Assembly (NCBI RefSeq): GCF_019578655.1 | Contig: NC_063257.1 | Span: 22,444,001 to 22,508,000 of the forward strand | DNA length: 64,000 bases | Direction of reading: 5' to 3' | Source: Ricinus communis | Lineage: Eukaryota > Streptophyta > Magnoliopsida > Malpighiales > Euphorbiaceae | Part shown: positions 10,704 to 21,128 of the stretch, one piece after another | Position numbering within the stretch: position 1 is the stretch's first letter | Layout of the letters: every line of letters begins with the position of its first letter | The notes under the pieces: generated by a model | What the model saw: the letters and a program-made list of their open reading frames with translations, nothing else | The model's database searches: none | Told to the model about the DNA's origin: nothing | Program-made: the position numbers and the translations under genes

Positions 10704-12129
10704 TGATGCGAAATACACACATCTAAATTGAATTTTTAAGATTGATTTTATGGACATTTGGATGTGAATTGGTCCCAATACTCACCCTATGCGTCTGTTT
10801 GTGTGCATTAGGTCCAAAAGAAGTCAAAGGATGATAAAGGGAAGAATTTGAGCATAATTAGAGTCAAGCCATCAAACAAGCTAAGTATGAGCATGAGAAG
10901 TCGAATATGGCCGTTGGTTCAACACTGTGTTCCCAATATACCACCAACACGGCCGTGTTGGGTGCATCAAACATCAAAGAAAAATAAGTTCTTAAGGAGC
11001 ACAGCCACAGAGAGTAACACGGGCATAAACACCAGACTGTGTTGGGAACACGGGCATTAACACGGCCGTGTTGGCGGCGACAGGGGGAATTAGTTAAAAG
11101 AAAGAAGAGAGGAAAGAAAGAAAAAAAGCGGGAGAGAACGTCCCAAACCCTAGCTTTTCTCTCCCTAAGGGTTTTCTGAGCTGAAACCAAGGAAAAAGGA
11201 GACTTGGATCAAGGTTTCAATCGGATTCCCTTCAAAGATCGAAGATTGGGCGAGGTCTGATCGTTTTCAAATCGAGCAAGAGGAACAAGAATCGATTCAA
11301 TCTGAAAGAGGAATCAATAAGCACTCTAATCCAAGGGTGTAATCGGGTTTTCTCTACCTTTACTCATTGTTGTAATTGAATTCTTGTGTATTTTGATAAT
11401 GAACATGATTAGCTAGATTGATTAAATCCATTGTGATTTCTTTACTATGTTGGCTTAGTATTATATTGTTGGATTGTTTGGGTTAGTTTTGTATTCTTCT
11501 TGCTTTTAATATTAATAAGATAATGCACTATTCATGAGACGTTGTGAATTGTGTGTTTAGATTGCTTTGTGTGATTGAGAAGTCCATTTGGTAATTGGAA
11601 TTTTGAGTAGCAAGAACTAGTTAATAATCGCTTAGAGATAAGGATAATTAACTAGCCGGATTAAAAATTAACAAAGCTTAATAGAGGCGGATTAAAGCTT
11701 AATGCTAATTTAAGAATCAATCATTAGGAAGAGATTCCAACTTTAGGTTATTAGGTTTAGGAATTCGGTTATCTCGAGAGAGAAACCGAATTCGGTTAAG
11801 AATTTATCCACGGGTAGTATAATTAGACTCACCTATCCTTTATCTTTTATTTGATTGCCAACTAGTTTAGGTCCCCTTTGGGTTTGCTTTCTTGTCTTGG
11901 TTATTTTAGTTATCAATCACTCCTGCATCTCCCTTAGAACTTAGCTTGTAGCTTTAGTTACTTTAGAAATTATTCATCATTCATTTTAGGTTAATATAAC
12001 AAAGAACAAAGGAGTAACTCTAGGCTTTCACTTTCCCGAGGAATACGACCTTGATACTCGCCATTAGTGCTAGACTGCATCGATAGGTACACCGCCTTAG
12101 ATTGTAGCTAACACAAGTAGCACACATCA
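10704..12129 (+). repeat. 3' LTR of non-autonomous element
   Basis: Starts TGATGCG and ends CACACATCA, followed by the target duplication GTCAT. It matches the 5' LTR with scattered substitutions and small indels, so the insertion is not recent. The GAATTCGGTT/AACCGAATTC hairpin is intact here (about 11760-11793), as is the palindromic CACGG/CCGTG cluster (about 10925-11075). Confidence 0.88.
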
Positions 12130-13100
12130 GTCATATTCAATTTGATCAATCTGCTTTTTAAGTCTTGTAATTTCCTTTCCTTTCGCGAAGTACGTGTAAT
12201 TGGTCAGACAAGCCTTTATTTGTGGCTGGTATTTGGAGGTTAAGGAGGAATACAGCTGGAGTACTTCTTGAGAGAAGGTGTCCAACTTCTGATCTAGCTT
12301 CTGCAAGAAATGTAAGGCCTAGTCTAACTTGCCATCGATCTTTTTTAGGTACGTGTTCTAGGCTAGAGCATAGGAAGTTTGCTAGTTTAACACTTTTTCT
12401 GCTTGAGTTAGATTTTCAATCTGCCTAAAAGGAGCCACTTTTGAAGGGGTGACCTATAATCTCATATTTTCTGACTTTCCTAAAGGAGGAAAATCATGGT
12501 CCTGAAGCATAAAACAACTTTGGATAGGTAAGGCTGTGGACACATGAGTTTGTGTTTTCACGCGACAGGATGGAGGAGAGACTTTTTTGGAGAGTGGTCT
12601 CTCTTTTTGTAGGATCTCTAGAGCCTCTTCATAGATAGGCAAAGGAGTCCTTACTTTTGATGCACCATCCGGGTCCTGATCATCGCGTTTGGGTTTTTTG
12701 TGTGAACATGGAGAATTGTAGAATACCTTTAGAATCAATCTAGGCTTTTCAGGTTTGGGTCTTTGAAAACATGGTTCTCCTATTTCTTCTGCACAGTTGC
12801 ATCCTGGGTCACATTTTGAAGGATTTATATCCCAAATAAAGTGGCCATTGATTTTGGCTGGATAGACATAGCGTCCGAAAGGCGAAAAGGCATGTACTGG
12901 AAGGCCTTTTTCAGGTTTTTGAGATGGGACTGGTTGTATCATTGATGCTTGAAAGATAGATGGAGAGGAAGATGAAGATTCTTTAGTTTTTCTGAAGATG
13001 GTCTTTACAGTGCCATCTTTTTCTTTGATAAAAGGGAATCTGTAGCTTAGATCTGCTTATCTTGAGACTGGTAAAGTTTTTCATGATCCTACAACCGATA
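12130..13100 (-). pseudogene. Pararetrovirus 1 linker between MP and CP
   Basis: Minus strand. The segment 12942-12454 is an open 162-codon stretch with a Cys-rich patch (CDPGCNC, then two more Cys) and Pro/Lys-rich surroundings. Below 12450 the frame encodes a Gln/Leu/Lys-rich, probably coiled-coil region with several stops, ending at the target duplication of the LTR element and continuing in frame at 6353. I recognise no enzyme domain. Position between movement and coat proteins is the only functional clue. Confidence 0.55.
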
Positions 13101-13106
13101 TACTAA

Positions 13107-13778
13107 TTAGTGATGCAGTGTTGCTGCAAGGGAATCAACCACCTGGTCTGGTCCAGTAATCTGGATTTGTACTTTCAATGTTGTAGAGAGATACAGGTCA
13201 TTGATTGACATATTAAAATTAGGGAATAAAGTGAGTACTACACTTCCTGTATTAAGGGTTATGACAATTGTTCCAATAACAACATGCTCATATTTAAGAT
13301 ATCCGGTGTCTAAGAGTGACATCCCAAAGTGTGAGTAAACCCATTTTGCCATGGTAGGATAACACCAATCTAATGGCTCCGAGGTGGAGATGAGTATATC
13401 CTTGTCTCTTCCATTGCTGGATAAAAGACTCGGGAATTTCTAAAGTGACATATTATTCTTGGGTAGTAGCTGTTAAGGAACATTGGGATAATACAGAAGA
13501 CTGGATGTATTCCTTGACCGTGAGAGGAGGTTTGTGTAGTAATTGGTTAAAGGTTCTTCTCACTAAGGTTTGTTTTTTTAAAATGTTGTACCAAGTTGAT
13601 TATAGGGACAAGAGTTTTTATCAATTTGGACAGTTTCAGGAATGTGGGGTATTTCTACAAGATTGTCTATTTTATTGGCTAAGGTTTTTCTACAAGATAG
13701 GGAAAGTTGAAGAGTAGCAGTTTGAGTAGTGAATTCGAACTCAGAGCCATATTGGTTCAATTCTCTTCTTTTCACCAA
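13107..13778 (-). pseudogene. Pararetrovirus 1 movement protein (first assembled copy)
   Basis: Cell-to-cell movement protein of the 30K superfamily, acting at plasmodesmata. The segment 13352-13107 has a region containing KYEHVVIGTIVI and then LFPNFNMSINDL, the beta-rich core usual in caulimovirid movement proteins. The N-terminus (13778-13578) is in another frame. The start lies just downstream, in viral sense, of the promoter/leader and primer site. The other assembled copy (16009 down to 15164) has the same frameshift pattern, and both are defective. Confidence 0.7.
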
Positions 13779-13779
13779 T

Positions 13780-14250
13780 GGCTTTGATACTAAGAGGAAG
13801 CCGAGAGTCGCTCATTCTAATAATTCTCATAATCAGAAGTTCACATGTGATAAATCCTCAAGCTAAGACCAACTAAAGGCAACTCGGTATGAATGGTCTA
13901 TATGCTCTATTGGATTCTCGTAGCCGAAATAGCCTTTGAATTATGTAAGAATAGATCGTGCAACCAAAGACCCATAGCCAAAGGATCAAGAGGAAGAGAT
14001 AGAGTTAGAAAATCATAAAAGAAAACCTTTTATTTTTTATTAATGAAAGAAGGCAACTTGCCTATACACTATTCAGGACTTCTTTTTATGAGGAGCCTTA
14101 CATAAAGATTAGTAAGGAAAGATAGGAATCTTATCCTTTACACATAAGATACACGTTTTATATAAAGACAGAAGATAAGATAAAAATCTTATCTTCTTAT
14201 ATACGTAAAGGGTTACACACATAAAGATAGGAAAGATAAGATTATACACT
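13780..14250 (-). promoter_or_regulatory. Pararetrovirus 1 promoter/leader (first assembled copy)
   Basis: Primer-binding site GGCTTTGATACTA on the plus strand (13780-13792), a diverged complement of the usual initiator-Met tRNA site TGGTATCAGAGCC (11 of 13 match). The TATA box is damaged here (14081-14090, lacking an A present at 16353-16359) and many homopolymers are one base shorter than in the 16-kb copy. This copy ends close to an assembly gap, so consensus errors are likely. Confidence 0.7.
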
Positions 14251-14663
14251 TTACAAAAATATATTAAAAGGATAATAATAAGATATCAAAAGCATTATCA
14301 TAAAGGTAACTAAAAAAGAACATAAATAAAATCTTTTGAAATAGTTGTAAAACAATTTGACCATAAAATAATATTTTACATGCCGTTTCTATACTTTTGT
14401 AAAAGAAAAATCCTTATTTTTAAGCCTAACGAGCCGTGATAAACATCTTTGTATATAAGAGTGAGAAAAAACTAAGCAAACTAAACTGATCAAGAAACCG
14501 ACCAAAATCGAACTAAAAGATTCATTAACCAAATTGGTCAAAGACGGTTTAGTCTTTATCTTTAAAACGCTTAGTAATAGGCCTAGTTTATGGGTTTTAA
14601 TTTGAAAATTGACTACAACCGCACTAATCAAAAATATTTTATTATTAATTCAGATAGTTTTAG
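14251..14663. other. Host flank, first assembled copy
   Basis: AT-rich sequence matching 16526-16930. It continues past the viral boundary, so the duplicated unit includes the same host junction. No gene seen. Confidence 0.6.
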
Positions 14664-15163
14664 NNNNNNNNNNNNNNNNNNNNNNNNNNNNNNNNNNNNN
14701 NNNNNNNNNNNNNNNNNNNNNNNNNNNNNNNNNNNNNNNNNNNNNNNNNNNNNNNNNNNNNNNNNNNNNNNNNNNNNNNNNNNNNNNNNNNNNNNNNNNN
14801 NNNNNNNNNNNNNNNNNNNNNNNNNNNNNNNNNNNNNNNNNNNNNNNNNNNNNNNNNNNNNNNNNNNNNNNNNNNNNNNNNNNNNNNNNNNNNNNNNNNN
14901 NNNNNNNNNNNNNNNNNNNNNNNNNNNNNNNNNNNNNNNNNNNNNNNNNNNNNNNNNNNNNNNNNNNNNNNNNNNNNNNNNNNNNNNNNNNNNNNNNNNN
15001 NNNNNNNNNNNNNNNNNNNNNNNNNNNNNNNNNNNNNNNNNNNNNNNNNNNNNNNNNNNNNNNNNNNNNNNNNNNNNNNNNNNNNNNNNNNNNNNNNNNN
15101 NNNNNNNNNNNNNNNNNNNNNNNNNNNNNNNNNNNNNNNNNNNNNNNNNNNNNNNNNNNNNNN
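14664..15163. other. Assembly gap, 500 N
   Basis: Exactly 500 N, a placeholder length rather than a measured gap. The sequences on either side are near-duplicates (12898-14663 against 15167-16930). Confidence 1.
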
Positions 15164-16009
15164 CTTTGGAAGGCCTTTTTCAGGTTTTTGAGATGGGACT
15201 GGTTGTATCATTGATGCTTGAAAGATAGATGGAGAGGAAGATGAAGATTCTTTAGTTTTTCTGAAGATGGTCTTTACAGTGCCATCTTTTTCTTTGATAA
15301 AAGGGAATCTGTAGCTTAGATCTGCTTATCTTGGGGCGGTAAAGTTTTCATGATCCTGGCCGATATACTAATTAGTGATGCGGTGTTCTTGAGGAATCAA
15401 CCACAGTGCGGTCAGTGTCGGATTTGTACTTTCAATGTTGTAGAGAGATACAGGTCATTGATTGACATATTAAAATTAGGGAATAAAGTGAGTACTACAC
15501 TTCCTGTATTAAGGGTTATGACAATTGTTCCAATAACAACATGCTCATATTTAAGATATCTGGTGTCTAAGAGTGACATCCGGGCAGTGACAGGTAAACC
15601 CATTTTGCCATGGTAGGATAACACCAATCTAATGGCTCCGAGGTGGAGATGAGTATATCCTTGTCTCTTCCATTGCTGGATAAAAGACTCGGGAATTTCT
15701 AAAGTGACATATTATTCTTGGGTAGTAGCTGTTAAGGAACATTGGGATAATACAGAAGACTGGATGTATTCCTTGACCGTGAGAGGAGGTTTGTGTAGTA
15801 ATTGGTTAAAGGTTCTTCTCACTAAGGTTTGTTTTTTTAAAATGTTGTACGGGTTGATTATAGGGACAAGAGTTTTTATCAATTTGGACAGTTTCAGGAA
15901 TGTGGGGTATTTCTACAAGATTGTCTATTTTATTGGCTAAGGTTTTTCTACAAGATAGGGAAAGTTGAAGAGTAGCAGTTTGAGTAGTGAATTCAGAACT
16001 TGTAGCCAT
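15164..16009 (-). pseudogene. Pararetrovirus 1 movement protein (second assembled copy)
   Basis: Same protein as at 13107-13778. The start Met is the complement of 16007-16009, about 30 nt past the primer-binding site in viral sense. The N-terminal 67 codons are open to 15806, the frame then changes, and the 30K-type core resumes at 15627-15412. The 3' part runs into the N gap. Clusters of substitutions against the first copy (for example near 15335-15365 and 15400-15420) look more like poor consensus than evolution. Confidence 0.7.
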
Positions 16010-16039
16010 ATTGGTTCAATTCTCTTCTTTTTCACCAAT

Positions 16040-16052
16040 GGCTTTGATACTA
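16040..16052 (-). promoter_or_regulatory. Pararetrovirus 1 primer-binding site
   Basis: Plus-strand GGCTTTGATACTA; in viral sense TAGTATCAAAGCC. It differs at two positions from the canonical initiator-Met tRNA primer site, both being changes of C to T or G to A. It marks the start of minus-strand DNA synthesis. Confidence 0.75.
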
Positions 16053-16525
16053 AGAGGAAGCCGAGAGCTGTTCATTCTAATAATTCTCATACTGTAAGCT
16101 CAAGGCAGGATAAATCCTCAAGCTAAGACCAACTAAAGGCAACTCAGCTATGAATGGTCTATATGCTCTATTGGATTCTTGTAGCCGAGCTAGCCCTTTT
16201 GAATTATAGAAGAATAGATCGTGCAAACTAAAGACCCATAGCCAAAGGATCAAGAGGAAGAGATAGAGAGTTAGAAAATCATAAAAGAAAACCTTTTATT
16301 TTTTTATTAATGAAAGAAGGCAACTTGCCTATACACTATTCAGGACTTCTTTTTTATAGAGGAGCCTTACATAAAGATTAGTAAGGAAAAGATAGGAATC
16401 TTATCCTTTTACACATAAGATACACGTTTTATATAAAGACAGTAAAGATAAGATAAAAAATCTTATCTTCTTATACATGCATAAGGGTTACACACATAAA
16501 GATAGGAAAGATAAGATTATACACT
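16053..16525 (-). promoter_or_regulatory. Pararetrovirus 1 promoter/leader (second assembled copy)
   Basis: In viral sense: GATAAG-rich upstream repeats (about 16525-16380), TATA box (complement of 16353-16359), AATAAA (complement of 16295-16300) and leader to the primer site. This is the most intact of the three copies. Together with 1540-2068 it flanks the provirus like a pair of long terminal repeats. Confidence 0.78.
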
Positions 16526-17362
16526 TTACAAAAATATATTAAAAGGATAATAATAAGATATCAAAAGCATTATCATAGTGCAATTCAAAAAAAAGAACAT
16601 AAATAAAATCTTTTGAAAATAGTTGTAAAAACAATTTGACCATAAAATAATATTTTACATGCCGTTTCTATACTTTTGTAAAAAGAAAAAATCCTTATTT
16701 TTAAGCCTAACGAGCCGTGATAAACATCTTTGTATATAAGAGTGAGAAAAAAACTAAGCAAACTAAACTGATCAAGAAACTGACCAAAATCGAACCAAAA
16801 GATTCATTAACCAAATTGGTCAGCACGGTTTAGTCTTTTATCTTTAAAACGTTTAGTAATAGGCCGGTTTATGGGTTTTAATTTGAAAATTGACGGTTAA
16901 CCAGACCAATCAGTTATATTTTTAATATTAATTTGTATAGTTTTTTATATGTATTTTAGATAATATATTTTCTATAGTTTTTGTATACTAATTCAAAAAT
17001 ATTTTTTTAATATTTACATTATACATATTTAGTTAAAAATAAAGTTTCTATAAATAAATTTTAAATTTTTCCACGGTTAAATAAAAGACCAAAGAACTAA
17101 ACTTTTTTTTCTTCTCTTTTCATTTTTTTTAATATTTTTTAACCAAAATCTATGGTTAAAAACTGTTTTTATTGTTAACCGAATTAGTTAGTAAATGATA
17201 AATTGATCAAAAGAGGCAAGTTATCAACAAAGTCTTTAAATCTTATTTGAGCTTCAAAATATCTGAAACAATAGTTAAAAAATGTCGGACGGGGTTGTCC
17301 GACCACTCACTCTGATGGCTAAGTCAATAAAGGTTTAAGGTCTTATAAAGCATAGTGATTAT
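16526..17362. other. AT-rich intergenic sequence
   Basis: No ORF with family features, no RNA gene. The first ~400 bp repeats the flank at 14251-14663. The rest is AT-rich and ends at the TGTAAGCACAC start of the Tat-like LTR. Confidence 0.5.
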
Positions 17363-19420
17363 TGTAAGCACACATTTTCTGGATCTAGATATCGAGAGAA
17401 TTATAAAACTTTTAATGATGAAAGTTGCTGGTTCTCTCGGGTTCGAGGAGTTGAGGTCGGTGAAATCCCAGCTAGGGTTTTGAGTAATTAAGACAATTTT
17501 GAAATCAATTTGAACTAAATTAACATGAAAGAGTAAGTTTTTATGGTGAAATTGAAATCATTGAAAACTTCAGGGCTAAATTGCAAAATTTCGAAGTTGT
17601 CAACTGCGGTCATTTCGCATATAGTCGATCTATACTGATATCGTGTACTACTTATATTAGCTACAGTCTTGATTGGCTCAAAACAAGGATTTTTTCGTTG
17701 TTTTGGGTGTTTTTCGACTCTAAATGCCAAAATTATTAAAATATCTTCTATAAAACTTTATTAATAATTATTTAAATTTTTAAATATTTTTATAATAATC
17801 AATGTTTATCAGTAATTGTCGTTCGAAATAGTTTTAATAAATTCAATAATTATTTAATAATTGTTGGTTATTATAAAAAATTAAGGAGATGTATATCCTA
17901 ACCTCTAGGATTTTCTCTATCCTTCTCTATGAATAGACAAAAGGTTCAAGCTAAGGGGTTGGCAATTATTAGCAGAGAACGACCGGTAAGCTTTTGAGGC
18001 AACGTAATATGATTTCTGAAAACTAAACACTTAACTAAAACACTCTATATTCCTATCCAATCTTTGATTCCACCTTCTCATCTACTCCTAAGACTCAAGA
18101 ATCTACACAATAGGGTGATAACCTGAGGGTTCCTAAACTGATCATCTCATCATCTTCCTTTTCTTTTTATGATTTTCTTTGTGTCTAGAAACATGCTAGG
18201 ATTTTTTTATTATGAATGCCTTTTAATAATTGGTTCACATGCTTTATATGCCTAGATCTAGGATCCTTAAGTTTATGATCTTTTCATTATATTTGTGTTA
18301 TTAGGTTTTGAATCTGATAGCTCTTGTATTTTTAGGTTTTGAACCTAATAATCATATAAATAGATCAACATGTTAGGTTTTCTTTGATGATAATTCACAT
18401 GTGTTTGCATGATTAGATCTAAGTTTTATTGATTTTACATGATTAGCTTAATGTTCATGCTTTTAGAAAATTGCATGTTTAAGGAAATTTTATTTACTGC
18501 AAGTTTATTTTTAGTTAATTTGTGTCTTCTTGTCTTAAAAGATAGGTTTAATTACATGTATTATTATGTTTTGCATGTGTATTAATCACTTTACTTTTGT
18601 TTTTATGCATGGGAGTTTGGAGCATCGAACTGTTTAAACAGACCTAGAAAATACCCTAGAGTTGATAGGACCTATGAACAGCCGATTGGTTGTACGTAGA
18701 GCCAATCAGCTCTGTGACACAGCCAATCGGTTGTTCATCCGACAGTCGCCCATTTTGCTGATTTCTGAGGATTTTTATCATTTTTTTCCCATTTTCGCAT
18801 ATTTTTATTTATTTTTGAGTTAATTAGTTGTAAGGGTTTATAGTAGCTTAGTTTTATCACTTTGTTTTATTGTGTTTGCTTTATATTTGCTTTATGTGTT
18901 TGTGACAAGTAATTTGGTGGATAAATGCCTACTTATGTGATTGATAAATAAAAAAGGCACATCTAGACCTAAGGCTTTAAATTGGACTTTGACATGTAAC
19001 TTGTAGCCCATTAGGTTAAAAGTTAGTAAATCGGGCCTAAATTATGAACTCCATATTAGACTTAGGAGGGCTTTTCCATGCTAATAAGACAATTGGCCTA
19101 ATTAGACTTAGAAAAAAATTAAACAAGCGTTGGTATGTAATATGTAGCCCATTTAGGATAAATACTTAGTAATTGGAACATAAATTATAATTAGGCTAGA
19201 TTAAGCAGGCCTCTTTTGCATATCTGAATAACTAACTAGGTTAATTAAGTAAACGAGAAATTGGGCTAAGCTTAATAAAATAGGCTAGAACTAGGTGGAC
19301 CTAATATACCGTATTGCTTGATGTGTACAATTTTTATAATGCATTTGTAGGGAATGTGTTATTAATTAATAAAAATAAAAGTAGGGGTACACAAATAAGG
19401 AAGTTGGCTTCCGGATCCAT
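17363..19420 (+). repeat. Tat/Ogre-like LTR, 5' 2.06 kb
   Basis: The start TGTAAGCACACATTTTCTG aligns with TGTTAACACCCGTTTTCTG, the reverse-strand start at 50633. Shared downstream blocks include TCTAGATATCGAG, several variants of AGCCGATTGGCTCT (18660-18745) and the stretch before 19420. In the minus-strand relative the sequence continues for about 100 bp to a TGGTGACTCC primer-like site, giving an LTR of about 2.1 kb. Here Athila is inserted directly after GGATCCAT. No coding capacity. Lineage is inferred from LTR size and the tRNA-Arg-like primer site. Confidence 0.6.
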
Positions 19421-20974
19421 TGATGTGCATAGTTTCACACATGTTTGCTTGCATATTATTGTGCATTTTCTTAGCATTTATTTTATTTTTATTCCAAGAT
19501 CACCCATGTTTTCTATCCTTTTGTATTCCAGGAGATTTTATAGGTCTATCATCAGTATTCGAGCAATTTTAGATTAATTCCGGGTAAAAACAGACGTAAT
19601 CAGAGGCGTTTGACCTTAGGTTGACTTTTGGAAAGTCAACATGGCTTGTGTTTGAGCCCGTGTAGTAATTCCAGGCCGTGTAGCTTAATCATTTTGAAGC
19701 AGCACGTTTTTTGAGGCTAACATGCCCTAGAGCACGGCCTGTGTTGGCTAACACGGGCAAGAACACGCCCTTGTTACAATCAAGAACACGACCCATGTTG
19801 GTAACACGGACCAGAACATGCCCTAGCTCGATTCAGTTCATTCTGTCATTTGGAGACCAATACAACCTAGACACGCCCCATGTTAAGGAACACGGGCTTC
19901 GAACACGCCCGTATTTGCATACAATATAAAATTGAACGAGCAAAAAAAGAGAAAGGATTAGCGATTTTGACTCTTCATCTTCCTCTGTAATTTCCCTAGA
20001 CATGTTTCAGACATTCTGAGGCGGCTTCTAGGAGACTGATTCCACCTTTTGACATAGATTCGTGATTTTTGAGATTCGATTGAAGATTGAAGAGGAGTTT
20101 TGGAGCAAATCAAGAGGTAATTCTGGAAATCATTTGTAGTATAGATCAAGGCTTTAAACTGTTCATCCAATTCTAGAGAAAGGGTGTATATGTTTCAATT
20201 TCTTTATTCTTTCATTGTAATTCAATTCCTATTTATATTAGACATGAACATGAGTAGCTAGATTGATTAAACCCATTGGGGTTCCCTACTATGTTGGTTT
20301 TGTACTGAATTGTTAAGATTGTTTGAAGTTTCTTTTCTTGTATTCTTTTTGCAATTAATAATAAAGACCCAGTTTTGGTTACATTGAATGTATTGATTAC
20401 TGTTCATAGAATTCTTTTAGCAATTGAGAAATTCTAATTGAGTTTAGAAATTTAATTGCAAGAAGAAGTTAATTTTCACTTAGAGATAAGGTTAATTAAT
20501 TTGCCGGATTAAGAATTAACAAAGCTTAATAGAAGTGGATTAAAGCTTAAGGCTTACTTAATAATCAATTTTTAGGAAGAGATTCTAACTTTAGGTTCTT
20601 AGGTTTAGGAATTCGGTTGTCTCGAGAGGGAAACCGAATTCAATTTAGAATCCATCCACGGGTAGCATAATCGGACTCAACAATCTATTATCCTTTATTT
20701 GGTTACCAACTATTCTAGGTCCTCTTTGGGTTTGCTTTCTTGTCTTGATTATTCTCTTTACTCATTCATTCTCGCAGTACATTCGGAATTAGCTTTTAGT
20801 CATTAATGAATTTAGAAACCCCCGTTATTAATGTTAGGCTAGATAACAATGAACAAAGTAGTAACTCTAGGATTTTACTTTCCCGAGGGATACGATATTT
20901 TTAATACTTGCCATTCTGCTAGGCTGCATCGATAAGTTCACTGCCTTAGTTGTAGTTGCATAAGTATCACAACA
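19421..20974 (+). repeat. Athila 5' LTR
   Basis: TGATGTGCATAG...CACAACA, 1554 bp, followed by the primer site. Homologous to the minus-strand LTR at 33132-37460. It contains the palindromic CACGG cluster (about 19620-19920) and a GAATTCGGTT/AACCGAATTC hairpin (about 20610-20642). Confidence 0.85.
19620..19920 (+). repeat. CACGG/CCGTG palindromic word cluster
   Basis: More than ten words such as ACACGGGC, CCCGTGTT, CACGGCCTGTGTT and ACACGCCC are spaced by 10-30 bp, partly in inverted pairs that could fold. Comparable clusters lie at about 26745-27040, 36985-37250 and 41265-41370 (Athila) and at 6590-6745, 10925-11075, 31540-31760 and 49130-49290 (non-autonomous family). Confidence 0.65.
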
Positions 20975-20980
20975 AGTTTT

Positions 20981-20997
20981 TGGCGCCGTTGCCAGGG
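20981..20997 (+). promoter_or_regulatory. Athila primer-binding site
   Basis: TGGCGCCGTTGCCAGGG, six bases after the LTR end. Conserved in position and sequence with the non-autonomous elements of this window. Confidence 0.75.
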
Positions 20998-21128
20998 AGA
21001 CTTGGTCTGAAAACTAGAATGAAATTTGCTATTTATTACTTTAGCCATTTTTCTTTTCTGTTTTTGTCATTGCTTTTTATTCATTTATTTGTTTGGTTTA
21101 TTGCTGCCTTGTTCATTTCAGGTAGTTT

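Larger units (their letters stand above)
6359..12129 (+). mobile_element. Non-autonomous Athila-like LTR retrotransposon
   Basis: A complete element with two LTRs of about 1.43 kb, ends TGATG...CATCA, a primer site TGGCGTCGTTGCCGGGGA next to the left LTR, and a 5-bp target duplication GTCAT (6354-6358 and 12130-12134). The 2.9-kb interior lacks protease, RT, RNase H and integrase; only a gag-like ORF with a zinc-knuckle remnant remains. LTR segments resemble the Athila LTR at 19421-20974 (shared hairpin and spacer sequences), so it probably relies on Athila proteins. It sits inside pararetrovirus 1, so it is younger. Two more copies are in the window: a solo LTR at 30508-31956 and a partial copy at 46223-49496. 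Confidence 0.88.
1540..16525 (-). mobile_element. Endogenous pararetrovirus 1 (Caulimoviridae)
   Basis: On the minus strand, reading from 16525 down, the order is promoter/leader, movement protein, Cys-rich and coiled-coil linker, coat protein with CCHC knuckle, aspartic protease, RT, RNase H, C-terminal extension and a second promoter/leader copy. One long polyprotein in the order MP-CP-PR-RT-RH with a Met-tRNA type primer site fits petuvirus/florendovirus-like caulimovirids; the genus is inferred. Many stops and frameshifts make it defective. An LTR element (6359-12129) interrupts it, and its first 1.7 kb is duplicated around an assembly gap. Right host junction near 16525 (14250 in the duplicate), left junction at 1540. 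Confidence 0.88.

Noticed and set aside
14590..15228. Long ORFs made mainly of X
   Set aside because: They cross the 500-N gap; the unknown bases only appear open.
16526..17362. Possible further MITE near the viral junction
   Set aside because: Some short inverted words (around GGTTTAG/CTAAACC) are visible but no clear terminal repeats or target duplication could be placed.
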